DNA of 64,000 nt from Altericroceibacterium spongiae (GTDB lineage: Bacteria > Pseudomonadota > Alphaproteobacteria > Sphingomonadales > Sphingomonadaceae), in assembly GCF_003610805.1 (NCBI RefSeq), contig NZ_RAPF01000003.1, forward strand, positions 124,001-188,000, written 5' to 3'. Each line of letters begins with the position of its first letter. The stretch's first letter is position 1. Below the pieces are notes generated by a model. That model ran no database searches, had not been told where the DNA came from, and saw nothing but the letters and a program-made list of their open reading frames with translations. Positions 27,401 through 35,435 of this stretch are shown here, one piece after another. The position numbers and the translations under genes were made by a program.

Positions 27401-27984
27401 TTCTGGGGCAGACACCGGAAACGCCCGACCGTTTCGATCTGGTCTTGATGGATATGCAGATGCCGGTGGTGGATGGCATCAGGGCGACACGGATTTTGCG
27501 GGCTGGCGGGCTCAGCCCGGAAGACCTGCCGATCATCGCGCTGACAGCCAATGCCTTTGAGGAAGATATTCAGACGTGCCGCAAGGCGGGCATGCAGGAT
27601 CATCTTGCTAAACCCGTATCGCGCGAGATGCTCGCCCGAATGCTCCATAAATGGATCGGGAGGAAACCCGATAAAGATAAGGATGAGCTGGCCGAGACCG
27701 GATTTGATCTGCCCGAGGAGTTGCAAATCCAGTATCGCGAGCGGCGGCAATTCATTCTTGACCGGATTGACGGGGTGCTTCGTTCGGGTTTCCTGTCCGA
27801 TGAGGATGCAGGCGATCTGGAAGAGCACCTTCATAAGCTCGCCGGAACGGCGGGCCTGTTCGGTGAGGCCGAACTGGGCGAGCAGGCGCGTGAACTGGAA
27901 AGCGCCCTGCGCAATGCTGGCAGTAAGGAAGAGCGGCTCGGTATTTTCCGCCGCCGGGCGCAGGCGATGTTGCAGGCGGCCTGA
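24442..27984 (+). CDS. Hybrid sensor histidine kinase (MASE1, three PAS, HisKA, HATPase, REC, Hpt)
   Basis: 1,180 residues from TTG 24442, which has GGAGG five bases upstream; ATG 24451 is the alternative. Order: a membrane MASE1-type sensor with about eight segments (1-290), PAS 1 (about 310-420), PAS 2 (about 430-550), PAS 3 (about 555-680), HisKA with phospho-accepting H705 in ANMSHEIRTPMNG, and HATPase with NLVGNALKFT, DTGPGIP and GTGLGLP. A receiver follows with acceptor D1004 in LVLMDMQMPVVDG, then a C-terminal Hpt with H1131 in HLHKLAGTAG. All parts for a phosphorelay His-Asp-His are in one chain; the final response regulator is not adjacent. The signal is unknown. Confidence 0.93.
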   Translation: MKTMQKALRHIRPVLLLHIAGMAFLFGLLAWLGITLTRGEGRIAAIWAPNAVLLAVLLRRHAREDLLYLPAVYAANIAANLLAGDSLARAMGLGFANIVEIVLVWRSMAYFQAVPFDPSRNRDLLCFAGSVLLGTMVSGIIATPVLTPENWSDIAYDWWAWVRADALSLVLVTPSLTILADAWGARHWPTRQKMVEVAGILALGTAVSIYVFWQTAYPFLFLDALIVLLYVFRLGPPGVAIGILNVAIIASIATSIGRGPINLVQGGLSEKLLVLQIFLASSFMMGLPVAATLMAKKRVEEELRLHRDMGRSIMENTREAIFRTDAEHRWTYLNPAWEELTGKVPEQSLGETLEMVIYPEDWKNLAGRLQQLRKGTLDNFTHRFRLIHEDCTIRHVELGVTALYDDEDQYIGFVGSMIDLTIERRSRLALEQSEERFRRLSDSAPLGICRVDLNGYLTYCNDAFAELLDLTREQARGDMWKRRLIDPESWPPHGDWRAIAGENKPFKWRVGFRKLHGEQVVTTLTAVQEYDERGDVCGTICVLLDITREEEATETILAAKRTFETLANLSPAGIFRTDPQGACTYVNPSWCELAGLKPADALGSGWTEAIHPADRLRVSREWQESVRTKSVFRTDFRFLRHNSDIAWVDALSTPELDDRGDIVGFVGVNVDITDRKTLENELVTAKRTAEMASSTKAKFLANMSHEIRTPMNGVLGFAELLLHSDLDEDQHKYVSLIAESGRTMMQLLNDILDISKIEAGHVVITHEPTDLRHLLKGCCRLMQAEADRKGLPLTLDVDDAIPAVMLADSLRLRQIVLNLVGNALKFTAQGHVAVRASLQIGRIGQREVVVDVEDTGPGIPAMRAEAIFRPFEQLDDSTQRQYGGTGLGLPISRQLAELMGGHLQLRSEEGRGSTFTLSLPLDVSESGDVEVKRHLQAEPVAPGSLAGEGHILLVEDHEINQVLLTHMLEGLGYTVELAGDGAEAIDILGQTPETPDRFDLVLMDMQMPVVDGIRATRILRAGGLSPEDLPIIALTANAFEEDIQTCRKAGMQDHLAKPVSREMLARMLHKWIGRKPDKDKDELAETGFDLPEELQIQYRERRQFILDRIDGVLRSGFLSDEDAGDLEEHLHKLAGTAGLFGEAELGEQARELESALRNAGSKEERLGIFRRRAQAMLQAA

Positions 27985-28124
27985 CTGCCGTTTGAAGCTG
28001 AGCGGTTTATTCGGTTTTCTCCCGAAGACTATCGTCCTGAAGCCCATTGCGCGCTATTGCGTTTGAGTGAGTCCAGGCCGTCGTTTCAGCGCCGGCCGGC
28101 CGATATGCTGAGAGGAGAAATCGA

Positions 28125-29525
28125 GTGCAGTTCGAACGCAAGAATCCGATGACCGGGGAGGTCGCTTCGACCGCCGAGGCGATGAAACCCGCGGATATTC
28201 CCGCTATTGCGCAAAAGGCGCAAAAGGGTTTCGAACAATGGTCGAAGATGGGGCCCAATGCGCGCCGTGCCGTGCTGGTCAAAGCCGCGGATGCGCTGGA
28301 AGCGCGCAAGGACGATTTCGTCAATGCCATGATGGGTGAAATCGGGGCAACGGCCGGCTGGGCCATGTTCAATCTCGGCCTTGCCGCCAGCATGCTGCGT
28401 GAAGCCGCCAGCATCACTACACAGATTTCAGGTGAAGTGATTCCGTCCGACAAGCCCGGCTGCCTTGCCATGGGTGTGCGCGAACCGGTGGGAGTCCTGC
28501 TCGGCATTGCGCCATGGAATGCGCCGATTATTCTGGGGGTTCGGGCGGTTGCTGCACCGCTGGCCTGTGGTAATGCTGTTATCCTTAAAGCGAGCGAAAA
28601 CTGTCCGCGCACGCATTCGCTTATTATCGAAGCGCTGGCCGAAGCCGGTTTCCCCGAAGGTACGGTGAATTATGTCACCAATGCGCCCGAAGATGCCGGT
28701 GAAGTGGTCGGTGCGCTGATCGATGCTCCCGAAGTCAAACGCATCAATTTTACCGGCTCCACAAAGGTCGGCAAGATCATCGCCAAACGGGCGGCTGAGC
28801 ATTTGAAGCCCGTCTTGCTCGAACTGGGTGGCAAGGCACCGCTGGTGATCCTCGAAGATGCCGACCTCGACGAAGCGGTGAAAGCCGCCGCTTTCGGAGC
28901 TTTCATGAATCAGGGCCAGATCTGCATGTCCACCGAACGGATCATCGTGGTGGATGCGGTGGCCGATGAATTCGCCAAACGCTTCAAAGCCAAGGTGGAA
29001 TCCATGCCCGTGGGCGATCCGCGTGAAGGCAATACGCCACTGGGTGCCGTGGTGGATCGGGCTACGGTGGAACATTGCCTGAGCCTCGTCCAAGATGCGC
29101 TGGGTAAGGGAGCCGAGCAGCTCACCGGCGGTGAAACCACGCAGAATGTGCTGATGCCCGCTCATGTGGTCGACAAGGTAACGCAGGATATGAAGCTGTT
29201 TCGCGATGAGAGTTTCGGCCCGGTGGTCGGTATTGCCCGTGCGCGCGATGAAGACCACGCGATCGAACTGGCCAATGACACCGAATATGGCCTTTCCGCT
29301 GCGGTCTTCACCGGAGACGGCGCCCGTGGCCTTCGCGTGGCCCGCCGCATCCACTCCGGCATTTGCCACGTCAATGGCGCGACCGTGCATGACGAAGCGC
29401 AAATGCCTTTCGGCGGTATCGGTGCTTCGGGTTATGGCCGTTTCGGCGGCAAGGCGGGAATCGACAGCTTCACCGAATTGCGCTGGATCACGATGGAAAC
29501 CGAACCCGGCCACTTCCCGATCTAG
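28125..29525 (+). CDS. NAD(P)-dependent aromatic-type aldehyde dehydrogenase
   Basis: 466 residues; GTG start at 28125 with GAGGAG nearby. Catalytic glutamate E233 in LLELGGKAP, nucleophile C267 in NQGQICMSTE, and cofactor motif FTGSTKVGK are present. The sequence fits the vanillin/salicylaldehyde/benzaldehyde dehydrogenase branch (LigV- or NahF-like) rather than succinate-semialdehyde enzymes; this is recognition by eye. It oxidises an aldehyde to an acid. A good terminator follows, so it is transcribed apart from ligAB, but with LigA, LigB and the lignostilbene-type dioxygenase it would fit the path stilbene to aromatic aldehyde to aromatic acid to ring cleavage. Confidence 0.9.
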   Translation: MQFERKNPMTGEVASTAEAMKPADIPAIAQKAQKGFEQWSKMGPNARRAVLVKAADALEARKDDFVNAMMGEIGATAGWAMFNLGLAASMLREAASITTQISGEVIPSDKPGCLAMGVREPVGVLLGIAPWNAPIILGVRAVAAPLACGNAVILKASENCPRTHSLIIEALAEAGFPEGTVNYVTNAPEDAGEVVGALIDAPEVKRINFTGSTKVGKIIAKRAAEHLKPVLLELGGKAPLVILEDADLDEAVKAAAFGAFMNQGQICMSTERIIVVDAVADEFAKRFKAKVESMPVGDPREGNTPLGAVVDRATVEHCLSLVQDALGKGAEQLTGGETTQNVLMPAHVVDKVTQDMKLFRDESFGPVVGIARARDEDHAIELANDTEYGLSAAVFTGDGARGLRVARRIHSGICHVNGATVHDEAQMPFGGIGASGYGRFGGKAGIDSFTELRWITMETEPGHFPI

Positions 29526-29606
29526 GCAAGCGAAGAAAAAGTGGGGCGGTTTGCCTGTTGCAGTGGCCTCGCTTTGGTCAGATCGGCCTGAATTCTGAAA
29601 AATGAT

Positions 29607-29636
29607 AGCCGGGGCAAGGAATTGCTCCGGCTTTTT
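29607..29636 (+). terminator. Rho-independent terminator after the aldehyde dehydrogenase gene
   Basis: An 11-bp stem with one wobble (AGCCGGGGCAA/TTGCTCCGGCT), a 4-nt loop and five T residues. It isolates the dehydrogenase gene from ligA. Confidence 0.85.
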
Positions 29637-29761
29637 CATGCTGGCGAAATTAGGCAGAGATCTTTCTATTTTTGATCCATCGCAAGGTGTGCTCGCGAAT
29701 CTTCAGGCAAATTCTCACCATTCTAAGTGGAAAGAGATGCAGTTTCTGAAAGGTGACGAGG

Positions 29762-30166
29762 ATGAATGCGATGTTCAGACCGGCAGGTGACGACAGACGT
29801 CAGATCCCCGGCACATATGTTTTCGACGGTGATGCCGCGCAGCGTGGTTTTGCGATCAACGATATGTGCTTTTCCTTCAACAAGGCAGAAAATCGCGAAG
29901 CCTTCGCGGCCGATGAAGAAGCCTATATGGATCGTTACGGCCTCTCCGAAGAGCAGAAGAAAGTGATCCGTGATCGCGATGTGATCGGCATGCTCAATTC
30001 GGGCGGCAATATCTATTATCTTGCCAAGCTGGCCGGTATTCTCGGCCTTGGCGTGCAGGATATCGGTGCGCTCCAGACCGGAACCACGGTGGACGAATTC
30101 AAAGCCGCTTTGCTGGCCCATGGCACGCGTCTCAAAGAGATGACCCATCAGGGAGAAGCAGCATGA
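29762..30166 (+). CDS. ligA: Protocatechuate 4,5-dioxygenase-type alpha subunit (LigA)
   Basis: 134 residues from ATG 29762 (GAAAGGTG upstream); a GTG three codons earlier is possible. The family signature is clear: GTYVFDGDAAQRGFAINDMC near the start, AYMDRYGLSEEQKKVIRDRD and MLNSGGNIYYLAKLAGI. The small alpha subunit covers the active site of the LigB subunit in the alpha2-beta2 extradiol dioxygenase. It overlaps ligB by 4 bp (ATGA), which supports equal production. The symbol is given for the family; the exact substrate (protocatechuate, gallate or a relative) cannot be decided from sequence. Confidence 0.9.
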   Translation: MNAMFRPAGDDRRQIPGTYVFDGDAAQRGFAINDMCFSFNKAENREAFAADEEAYMDRYGLSEEQKKVIRDRDVIGMLNSGGNIYYLAKLAGILGLGVQDIGALQTGTTVDEFKAALLAHGTRLKEMTHQGEAA

Positions 30167-31017
30167 GCGAGATTGCAGGCGGCATTTTCACCAGCCATGT
30201 GCCCGGTATCGGGCAGGCGATTGCCAAGGGGCTTCAGCAGGACCCGTATTGGAAGCCTTTCTTTGACGGGTTTCATCCGGTTCATGAATGGCTGAAGCGC
30301 GAAAAGCCCGATGTGCTGGTGTGTTTCTATAACGATCACGGGCTGAATTTCTTTCTCGATGCGATGCCGACTTTCGCCATCGGTGCAGCGGGCAGCTATC
30401 GCCATGAAGATGAAGGCTGGGGCATTTCGGGTTATAAGCCCTATCCCGGCATGCCGGAGCTTTCCTGGCACATCATCAATGAAGTGGTGCGCGAGGAATT
30501 CGATCCGACCATGTGCCAGAAGATGCTGGTCGATCATGCGCTGGCCATTCCGGTCGAGCTGGCATGGCCCGATGCGGAAAGCTGGCCCTTCAAACTTGTT
30601 CCGATAGCGATCAACACCGTGCAGTTCCCGCTGCCGAGTCCGAAGCGCTGCTTCGATTTCGGTCGCGCCGTCGGCCGGGCGCTGGAAAGCTGGGAAGGCG
30701 ATGAAAAGATCGTGGTGATGGGCACAGGCGGCCTTTCGCACCAGCTCGAAGGACAGCGCGCAGGACATATCAATATCGAATATGATACTTTCTGCATGGA
30801 TAATCTGTCGCGCGATCCGGAAGCTTTGCTGCAGCACAGTTCACTCGACATTGTCGAACTGGCTGGCAGTCAGGGTGTCGAAATCCTGAACTGGATCGCG
30901 GCACGCGGTGCCATGCGCGGATCGGTGACCGAATATTCGCGCAATTACCATATTCCGATTTCGAACACGGCAGCAGCCACCATGCTGCTCGAAAATCACG
31001 AAAAAGTGATTGCCTGA
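30163..31017 (+). CDS. ligB: Class III extradiol dioxygenase beta subunit (LigB)
   Basis: 284 residues. It opens a catechol ring between a hydroxylated and a neighbouring carbon with Fe(II) and O2; LigAB makes 4-carboxy-2-hydroxymuconate semialdehyde from protocatechuate. The iron ligands of Sphingobium LigB (H12, H61, E242) correspond to H12 in FTSHVPGIG, H59 in YNDHGLN and E240 in GSQGVEIL. The general base corresponds to H193 in GTGGLSHQLEG. It is somewhat shorter than LigB at the C terminus. Downstream pathway genes (ligC, ligI, ligJ, ligK, ligU) are not in the window. Confidence 0.9.
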   Translation: MSEIAGGIFTSHVPGIGQAIAKGLQQDPYWKPFFDGFHPVHEWLKREKPDVLVCFYNDHGLNFFLDAMPTFAIGAAGSYRHEDEGWGISGYKPYPGMPELSWHIINEVVREEFDPTMCQKMLVDHALAIPVELAWPDAESWPFKLVPIAINTVQFPLPSPKRCFDFGRAVGRALESWEGDEKIVVMGTGGLSHQLEGQRAGHINIEYDTFCMDNLSRDPEALLQHSSLDIVELAGSQGVEILNWIAARGAMRGSVTEYSRNYHIPISNTAAATMLLENHEKVIA

Positions 31018-31029
31018 ACACAGGCACGC

Positions 31030-31062
31030 AAGAGGGGCCGGATAACAGGAATCCGGCCTCTT
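31030..31062 (+). terminator. Probable terminator after ligB
   Basis: AAGAGG and CCGGAT on the left pair with ATCCGG and CCTCTT on the right, with a two-G bulge and a 7-nt loop, followed by an AT-rich AATATTA. Placed 13 bp past the stop of ligB. Confidence 0.6.
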
Positions 31063-31130
31063 AATATTACCATATCAGATCATCATATCGGGCCCATGCT
31101 GCTGCATGGGCTACTCTGGGGAGAGAAGAG

Positions 31131-32588
31131 TTGGTCCATTTTCCGAATTCGCCGCTGTATAATGACGTTCTGCGTCTGGTCCGTCTGGAAGGCGATATTG
31201 CCGATCTGGAAATCGAAGGCGAGATCCCGGCAGAGCTGGACGGGGCATTCTATCGCGTGCATCCCGATCCGCAATTCGCGCCCAAATATGAGAACGATCA
31301 GTTCTTCAACGGCGATGGCATGGTGTCCATGTTCCGTTTCAAAGACGGCAAGGTCAGCTTCCGCCAGCGTTATGCGAAAACGGATAAGTGGAAACGCGAA
31401 AATGAAGCCGGCCATGCGCTGTTCGGTGCCTATCGCAATCCGCTGACCGACGATCCTTCGGTAAAAGGCGTGCCGCGCGGCACGGCCAACACCAATGTGC
31501 TGGTTCATGCAGGCAAGCTCTTCGCCATGAAGGAAGACAGCCCCTGCCTCATCATGGACAAGGAAACGCTGGAAACCGACGGCTATACCGATTTCGACGG
31601 TGATCTGGAAATTCCAACCTTTTCGGCCCATCCCAAGATCGATCACGATACGGGTAATTTCTGCGGCTTCGGTTATGCCACCAAGGGCGATCTCACCCGC
31701 GATGCAAGCTATTTCGAGATCAGCCCCGAAGGAAAAGTGGTGCGCCGGGCCGATTTTCAGGTGCCCTATTACACTATGCTGCACGATTTCGCGATTGCCG
31801 GGGATTATGCGGTGTTCAATGTTTCACCCTATTCTTCTGACTGGGAAACGCTGGAGCAGAACCGCCCGCATTTCTGGTACGACCGCAGCCTGCCATTCTA
31901 TCTCGGGGTGATGCGCCGCGATGGCGATGGCAGCGATATTCGCTGGTTCAAACAGGAACCCAGCGTGTGCGGCTGCCATGTGATGAATGCCTATCAGGAT
32001 GGCACGAAGATCTATTTCGATCTGCCCGTCTCCAAAACCGGCAGCCTGCCTTTCTTCCCGGAGAAGGACGGGACGCCGTTCAATCCGGAAGAAGCGACGA
32101 CTTTCCTCAACCGCTTCACGGTGGATCTTGCCTCCAATACGGATGAGATCACGGCGATGGAACCGATCGGCCAGATGCCGGGCGAATTCCCCCGGATCGA
32201 TGACCGTATGGCGGGCAAGCCCTATCGTCATGGCTGGATGATTACCTATGATTTCGACAAGCCCTATAACGGCCCGCAGGGGCCGTTTGTCGGGGTCATC
32301 AATTCACTCACCCATTACGATCATGCGACGGGTGAGGAACAAAGCTGGTGGTGCGGGCCGGACGGGGCGATTCAGGAACCCTGTTTCATCCCGCGTTCGA
32401 AAGATGCTGCCGAAGGCGATGGCTGGCTGGTGGCGCTGGTCGACAATCACATGACCAACTATTCCGACCTGTGCATTTTCGATGCACTCGACGTTTCGAA
32501 AGGGCCGGTGGCCCGCGCCAGACTGCCTATCCGGCTGCGGCAGGGCCTCCATGGCAACTGGGCCGACGGAGACAAATTGGCGGCCTGA
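31131..32588 (+). CDS. Carotenoid-cleavage/lignostilbene dioxygenase family protein
   Basis: 485 residues. TTG 31131 follows GGGGAGAGAAGAG; no ATG is available near the conserved start. Four iron-binding histidines of the family are seen: about H167 (SAHPKID), H218 (MLHDFAI), H283 (CGCHVMNAY) and H473 (GLHGNWADG). Early motif [14 protein letters not shown] is typical of bacterial lignostilbene-alpha,beta-dioxygenases, which split the central double bond of stilbenes into two aromatic aldehydes. Carotenoid substrates are the alternative. The nearby aromatic aldehyde dehydrogenase and LigAB favour a stilbene. It has its own terminator. Confidence 0.88.
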   Translation: MVHFPNSPLYNDVLRLVRLEGDIADLEIEGEIPAELDGAFYRVHPDPQFAPKYENDQFFNGDGMVSMFRFKDGKVSFRQRYAKTDKWKRENEAGHALFGAYRNPLTDDPSVKGVPRGTANTNVLVHAGKLFAMKEDSPCLIMDKETLETDGYTDFDGDLEIPTFSAHPKIDHDTGNFCGFGYATKGDLTRDASYFEISPEGKVVRRADFQVPYYTMLHDFAIAGDYAVFNVSPYSSDWETLEQNRPHFWYDRSLPFYLGVMRRDGDGSDIRWFKQEPSVCGCHVMNAYQDGTKIYFDLPVSKTGSLPFFPEKDGTPFNPEEATTFLNRFTVDLASNTDEITAMEPIGQMPGEFPRIDDRMAGKPYRHGWMITYDFDKPYNGPQGPFVGVINSLTHYDHATGEEQSWWCGPDGAIQEPCFIPRSKDAAEGDGWLVALVDNHMTNYSDLCIFDALDVSKGPVARARLPIRLRQGLHGNWADGDKLAA

Positions 32589-32621
32589 CACATTTCGCGC
32601 CGAGTGCCGCCGGTTTGGAGG

Positions 32622-32650
32622 GCGCCTGTCGGGGGGCAGGCGCTCTTTTT
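32622..32650 (+). terminator. Rho-independent terminator after the dioxygenase gene
   Basis: A 7-bp stem GCGCCTG/CAGGCGC with an 8-nt G-rich loop, then TCTTTTT. Placed 34 bp past the stop. Confidence 0.8.
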
Positions 32651-32687
32651 CGTGCTTGTGTGTTCTGCCGGGAGATGGCCGAGGGCT

Positions 32688-33566
32688 TTATTCCTGGCCG
32701 GCGCGGCGGGTGGCGACGCGGGCGAGCGAGGCCCAGTCCTGATCGCCCTGATGATGCGCCAGCGCGTCGATCAGCGCATCGCGCAGAATCGCCGAGATGG
32801 GCTGAGGCACATTGACCCGTTCCCCCGCTTCGAGTGCAAGGCGGACATCTTTCAGCCCGAGAGACAGTTTGAAACCGGCCGGTTCGTAGCGTTCTTCGGC
32901 AATCGCGCGGCCATAACCCTGATAGACCGGGGAGGCGAACAGCGTGGTGGAAATCAGCTCGATAAACTGTCCGCGGTCGATCCCGTAGCCCTGCGCCAGC
33001 GCCACGCTCTCGCCCATCATCCCGATAGCGCCGGCAATCATGGCATTGACCGCCAGCTTCACGGCATTGGCCTGCTGCGGCTCGTCTCCGAAATGCCAGA
33101 CCTTGCTGCCCATGGCTTCCAGCACGGGCATGGCGGTATCCAGCGCATCCTGTCGGCCAGCGGCGAGGATATTGAGCGCCCCGGCTGCCGCCACATCGGG
33201 CCGGCCGAGGACCGGGGCGGCGAGATAGTGCAGGCCCTTACCGGCCAGAAATTCATCCAGCTCGCGCGAAAAAGCGATCGAGACGGTCGCCATATTGATA
33301 AAAACCGCACCCTCAGGCAGCGCATCGAGCGCACCGCTTTCCACCAATACCTGCCGTGTCACTGTATCATCGGGCAGCATGGCGATCAGAATATCTGCAT
33401 TCTCGGCAGCCTGCTGCACTGTATCTGCCGATGTCGCGCCTTTTTCCGCCAGAGCCTGCACCGGTTCGGGCGAGCGATTCCATACTGTTACGTCAAATCC
33501 TGCCGCCACCAGAGTGGCGGCCATGGCTTCACCCATATTCCCGAGGCCGCAAAAGCCTGTTTTCAT
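32688..33566 (-). CDS. 3-Hydroxyisobutyrate dehydrogenase-family NAD(P) oxidoreductase
   Basis: 292 residues from ATG 33566, which has AGGACAG upstream and starts directly at the nucleotide-binding loop MKTGFCGLGNMGEAMA; the longer frame adds 19 residues. The substrate-binding stretch APVLGRPDVAAAG and the catalytic lysine in NAVKLAVNAMIAG are present. The family oxidises beta-hydroxyacids (3-hydroxyisobutyrate, tartronate semialdehyde and others) and includes imine reductases. It converges with the dioxygenase gene and ends near its terminator. Its gene is separated from hemN by 86 bp, and a role in the aromatic path is not shown. Confidence 0.86.
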   Translation of the reverse strand: MKTGFCGLGNMGEAMAATLVAAGFDVTVWNRSPEPVQALAEKGATSADTVQQAAENADILIAMLPDDTVTRQVLVESGALDALPEGAVFINMATVSIAFSRELDEFLAGKGLHYLAAPVLGRPDVAAAGALNILAAGRQDALDTAMPVLEAMGSKVWHFGDEPQQANAVKLAVNAMIAGAIGMMGESVALAQGYGIDRGQFIELISTTLFASPVYQGYGRAIAEERYEPAGFKLSLGLKDVRLALEAGERVNVPQPISAILRDALIDALAHHQGDQDWASLARVATRRAGQE

Positions 33567-33652
33567 CGCATCTGTCCTGTCGTTCACCTGGGATCGTCCC
33601 CTGGCAGGAAACGACTGAGACAATGCGGAGTGCCCGAAGGCTCAGGAAATTC

Positions 33653-34966
33653 CTACACCGCCGAGCTGAAGCGCCGCGGGGAATGCTGGCGATAAGGATC
33701 GAAAGCCGCCGCAATCGAGCGGGCATAGGGCAACCCTCCGGCTTCGATAGCCAGCATATTATCCTCCAGCACGCAGCATTTGCGTTCCAGATAAGGTTCC
33801 AGACGCGGCAGCGCGGATTCGAGCAGATGGGGCGCCACTTTTGCATGGCCCTGACAGAGCAACTGCCTGATAATGGTGCCGCGGGCCTGATCCTCCGCGC
33901 TCCGCCGCACGCCGAGCGCGGCGGTCAGCCGGTGTTGCGAAAGCATCATCCGGTAGCGGCCCGAATTCTTCTCATTCTGCACCAGAAGATCGGGGAAGGA
34001 ACTGATGGACGAGGCGCCAAGGCCGATCAGGATCGGAGCCTGATCCTCGGTAAAGCCCTGAAAATTCCGGTTCAGTGTCCCTGCCGTCATTGCCTGTGCC
34101 AGCGGATCGCCGGGCAGAGCGAAATGGTCGAAGCCGACCGGGACATAGCCCGCATTGCTGAGCTGATGATGCCCGATAGCCGCCATGCGGAAGCGTTCAT
34201 ACTGATCGGGCAGGGCGCTGTCGTCGATCTTGCGCTGGCGCGGAATCATATGCGGGACATGGGCATAGCCGAACAGAGCGATGCGATCGGCCCCGAAAGA
34301 GGTCGCCAGATCGAGCGATTCACGCAGATCGTCTATCGTCTGGCCGGGCAGCCCGTACATGAAATCGAAATTCATCGACCGGATGCCCGCTTTGCGCAGC
34401 ATACGATAGCTGTGTTCGATCATGCAGAGCGGCTGGATCCGGCCAATCGCTTCCTGAAGGCGCGGGGTGAAGGTCTGCACGCCGAGGCTGGCATGGGTCG
34501 CCCCGATACCGGCCACCACTTCGCCCCAGTCCTGCGATAAGGTGCGCGGATCGAGTTCGATCGAGATGGTCGGATTTTCCAGCCGGAAATGCAGCGTCAG
34601 CATATCCATCAGGCGCACGAAATCGAGCGGTGCGATGGCATTGGGGCTGCCGCCACCGAAAGCCACACGTGTGACCTGTGCATCGTGAGGCAGCCTGGCG
34701 GCCACCAGTTCAATTTCGCGATGCAGTGAATCGAGATAGGATGTCAGGCGCTGCTTGCGATTGGCGGCGCCGGTATTGCAGCCGCAATACCAGCATATTT
34801 TCTCGCAAAAGGGGATATGCACATAGAGCGAAATATCGCCATGCGCCTGCGCCAGCGCTGCGGTGAAATCTTCCGGGCCGATGTCAGGCCGGAATTCCGC
34901 TGCGGTCGGAAAGCTCGTGTAACGCGGGACGGGCGTTGCGAGAAGATCGGGATGATAAGGCCACAT
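33653..34966 (-). CDS. hemN: Oxygen-independent coproporphyrinogen III oxidase
   Basis: 437 residues. A radical-SAM enzyme that makes protoporphyrinogen IX without O2. The CxxxCxxC cluster motif is in FCEKICWYCGCN, followed by the glycine-rich FGGGSPN for S-adenosylmethionine and the typical VQTFTPRLQEAIGRIQP, DFMYGLPGQT and HVPHMIPRQ. It follows the small Cys protein at the end of the cbb3 oxidase operon, a common placement because heme for the oxidase is needed when oxygen is scarce. An imperfect FNR-like site lies about 46 bp before its start, so it may have its own control. Confidence 0.93.
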   Translation of the reverse strand: MWPYHPDLLATPVPRYTSFPTAAEFRPDIGPEDFTAALAQAHGDISLYVHIPFCEKICWYCGCNTGAANRKQRLTSYLDSLHREIELVAARLPHDAQVTRVAFGGGSPNAIAPLDFVRLMDMLTLHFRLENPTISIELDPRTLSQDWGEVVAGIGATHASLGVQTFTPRLQEAIGRIQPLCMIEHSYRMLRKAGIRSMNFDFMYGLPGQTIDDLRESLDLATSFGADRIALFGYAHVPHMIPRQRKIDDSALPDQYERFRMAAIGHHQLSNAGYVPVGFDHFALPGDPLAQAMTAGTLNRNFQGFTEDQAPILIGLGASSISSFPDLLVQNEKNSGRYRMMLSQHRLTAALGVRRSAEDQARGTIIRQLLCQGHAKVAPHLLESALPRLEPYLERKCCVLEDNMLAIEAGGLPYARSIAAAFDPYRQHSPRRFSSAV

Positions 34967-34998
34967 ACATGCTTCTAAAGCCTATCCGCAGCACTTCA

Positions 34999-35271
34999 TC
35001 ATTGCGCTTTGTCAAACCGCGCGCGGGCCTTTTTCTTTTTCGAATTATGGCAGCCTTTTGAACAGCATGGGCTGCTGGCCGCACCGGGCAGGCGGGGCTG
35101 ATCGAGCGGTATGGTGATGGCCGCACTTGTGCTTTGCGATGCGCTTTTCAGCCCGCTTGCCGCACCGCACAGGCCCAGCGTGATCTGCTTATCCGTCTGC
35201 ACGAATAAAGCGGGATTGAGCGCGGCGGGAAACAGCGCCGCCGCAGCGAGGAGAACGCCGGCAGGTGTCAC
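34999..35271 (-). CDS. Small exported-looking Cys-containing protein of the cbb3 operon, unknown function
   Basis: 90 residues; the GTG start at 35271 overlaps the ccoS stop by 4 bp (GTGA), which argues strongly for a real, coupled gene. An N-terminal hydrophobic stretch (residues about 5-23) looks like a signal peptide or anchor. The middle is Ser/Thr/Ala rich. The C terminus holds PCCSKGCHNSK with C69, C70, C74 and H75, followed by a lysine run. I do not recognise a named family. The CC-x3-CH cluster could bind copper or another metal; heme attachment through a C-x3-CH variant is less likely. Its position between ccoS and hemN suggests help in oxidase assembly, by inference. Confidence 0.75.
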   Translation of the reverse strand: MTPAGVLLAAAALFPAALNPALFVQTDKQITLGLCGAASGLKSASQSTSAAITIPLDQPRLPGAASSPCCSKGCHNSKKKKARARFDKAQ

Positions 35272-35435
35272 GAATCCTTCCCGTCTTTCGGGCGGTCTTC
35301 ATCGTCGATCAGGATACGATTGGCGGCTCCCTCGGGATCGTCGAACTGCCCGTTGCGCACGGCCCAGAAAAAGGCCGCCAGTCCGGTGAGCCCCATAAAC
35401 AGGGCAACAGGGATAAGGAAAGTCAGGCCGGTCAT
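35268..35435 (-). CDS. ccoS: cbb3 oxidase maturation protein CcoS
   Basis: 55 residues, read on the minus strand from ATG 35435. One membrane segment (about 4-25, with FLIPVALFMGLTGLAAFFWA) is followed by AVRNGQFDDPEGAANRIL, the CcoS signature. CcoS is needed to place heme and copper in the cbb3 catalytic subunit. It overlaps ccoI by 4 bp (ATGA) and the small Cys protein by 4 bp. Confidence 0.92.
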   Translation of the reverse strand: MTGLTFLIPVALFMGLTGLAAFFWAVRNGQFDDPEGAANRILIDDEDRPKDGKDS

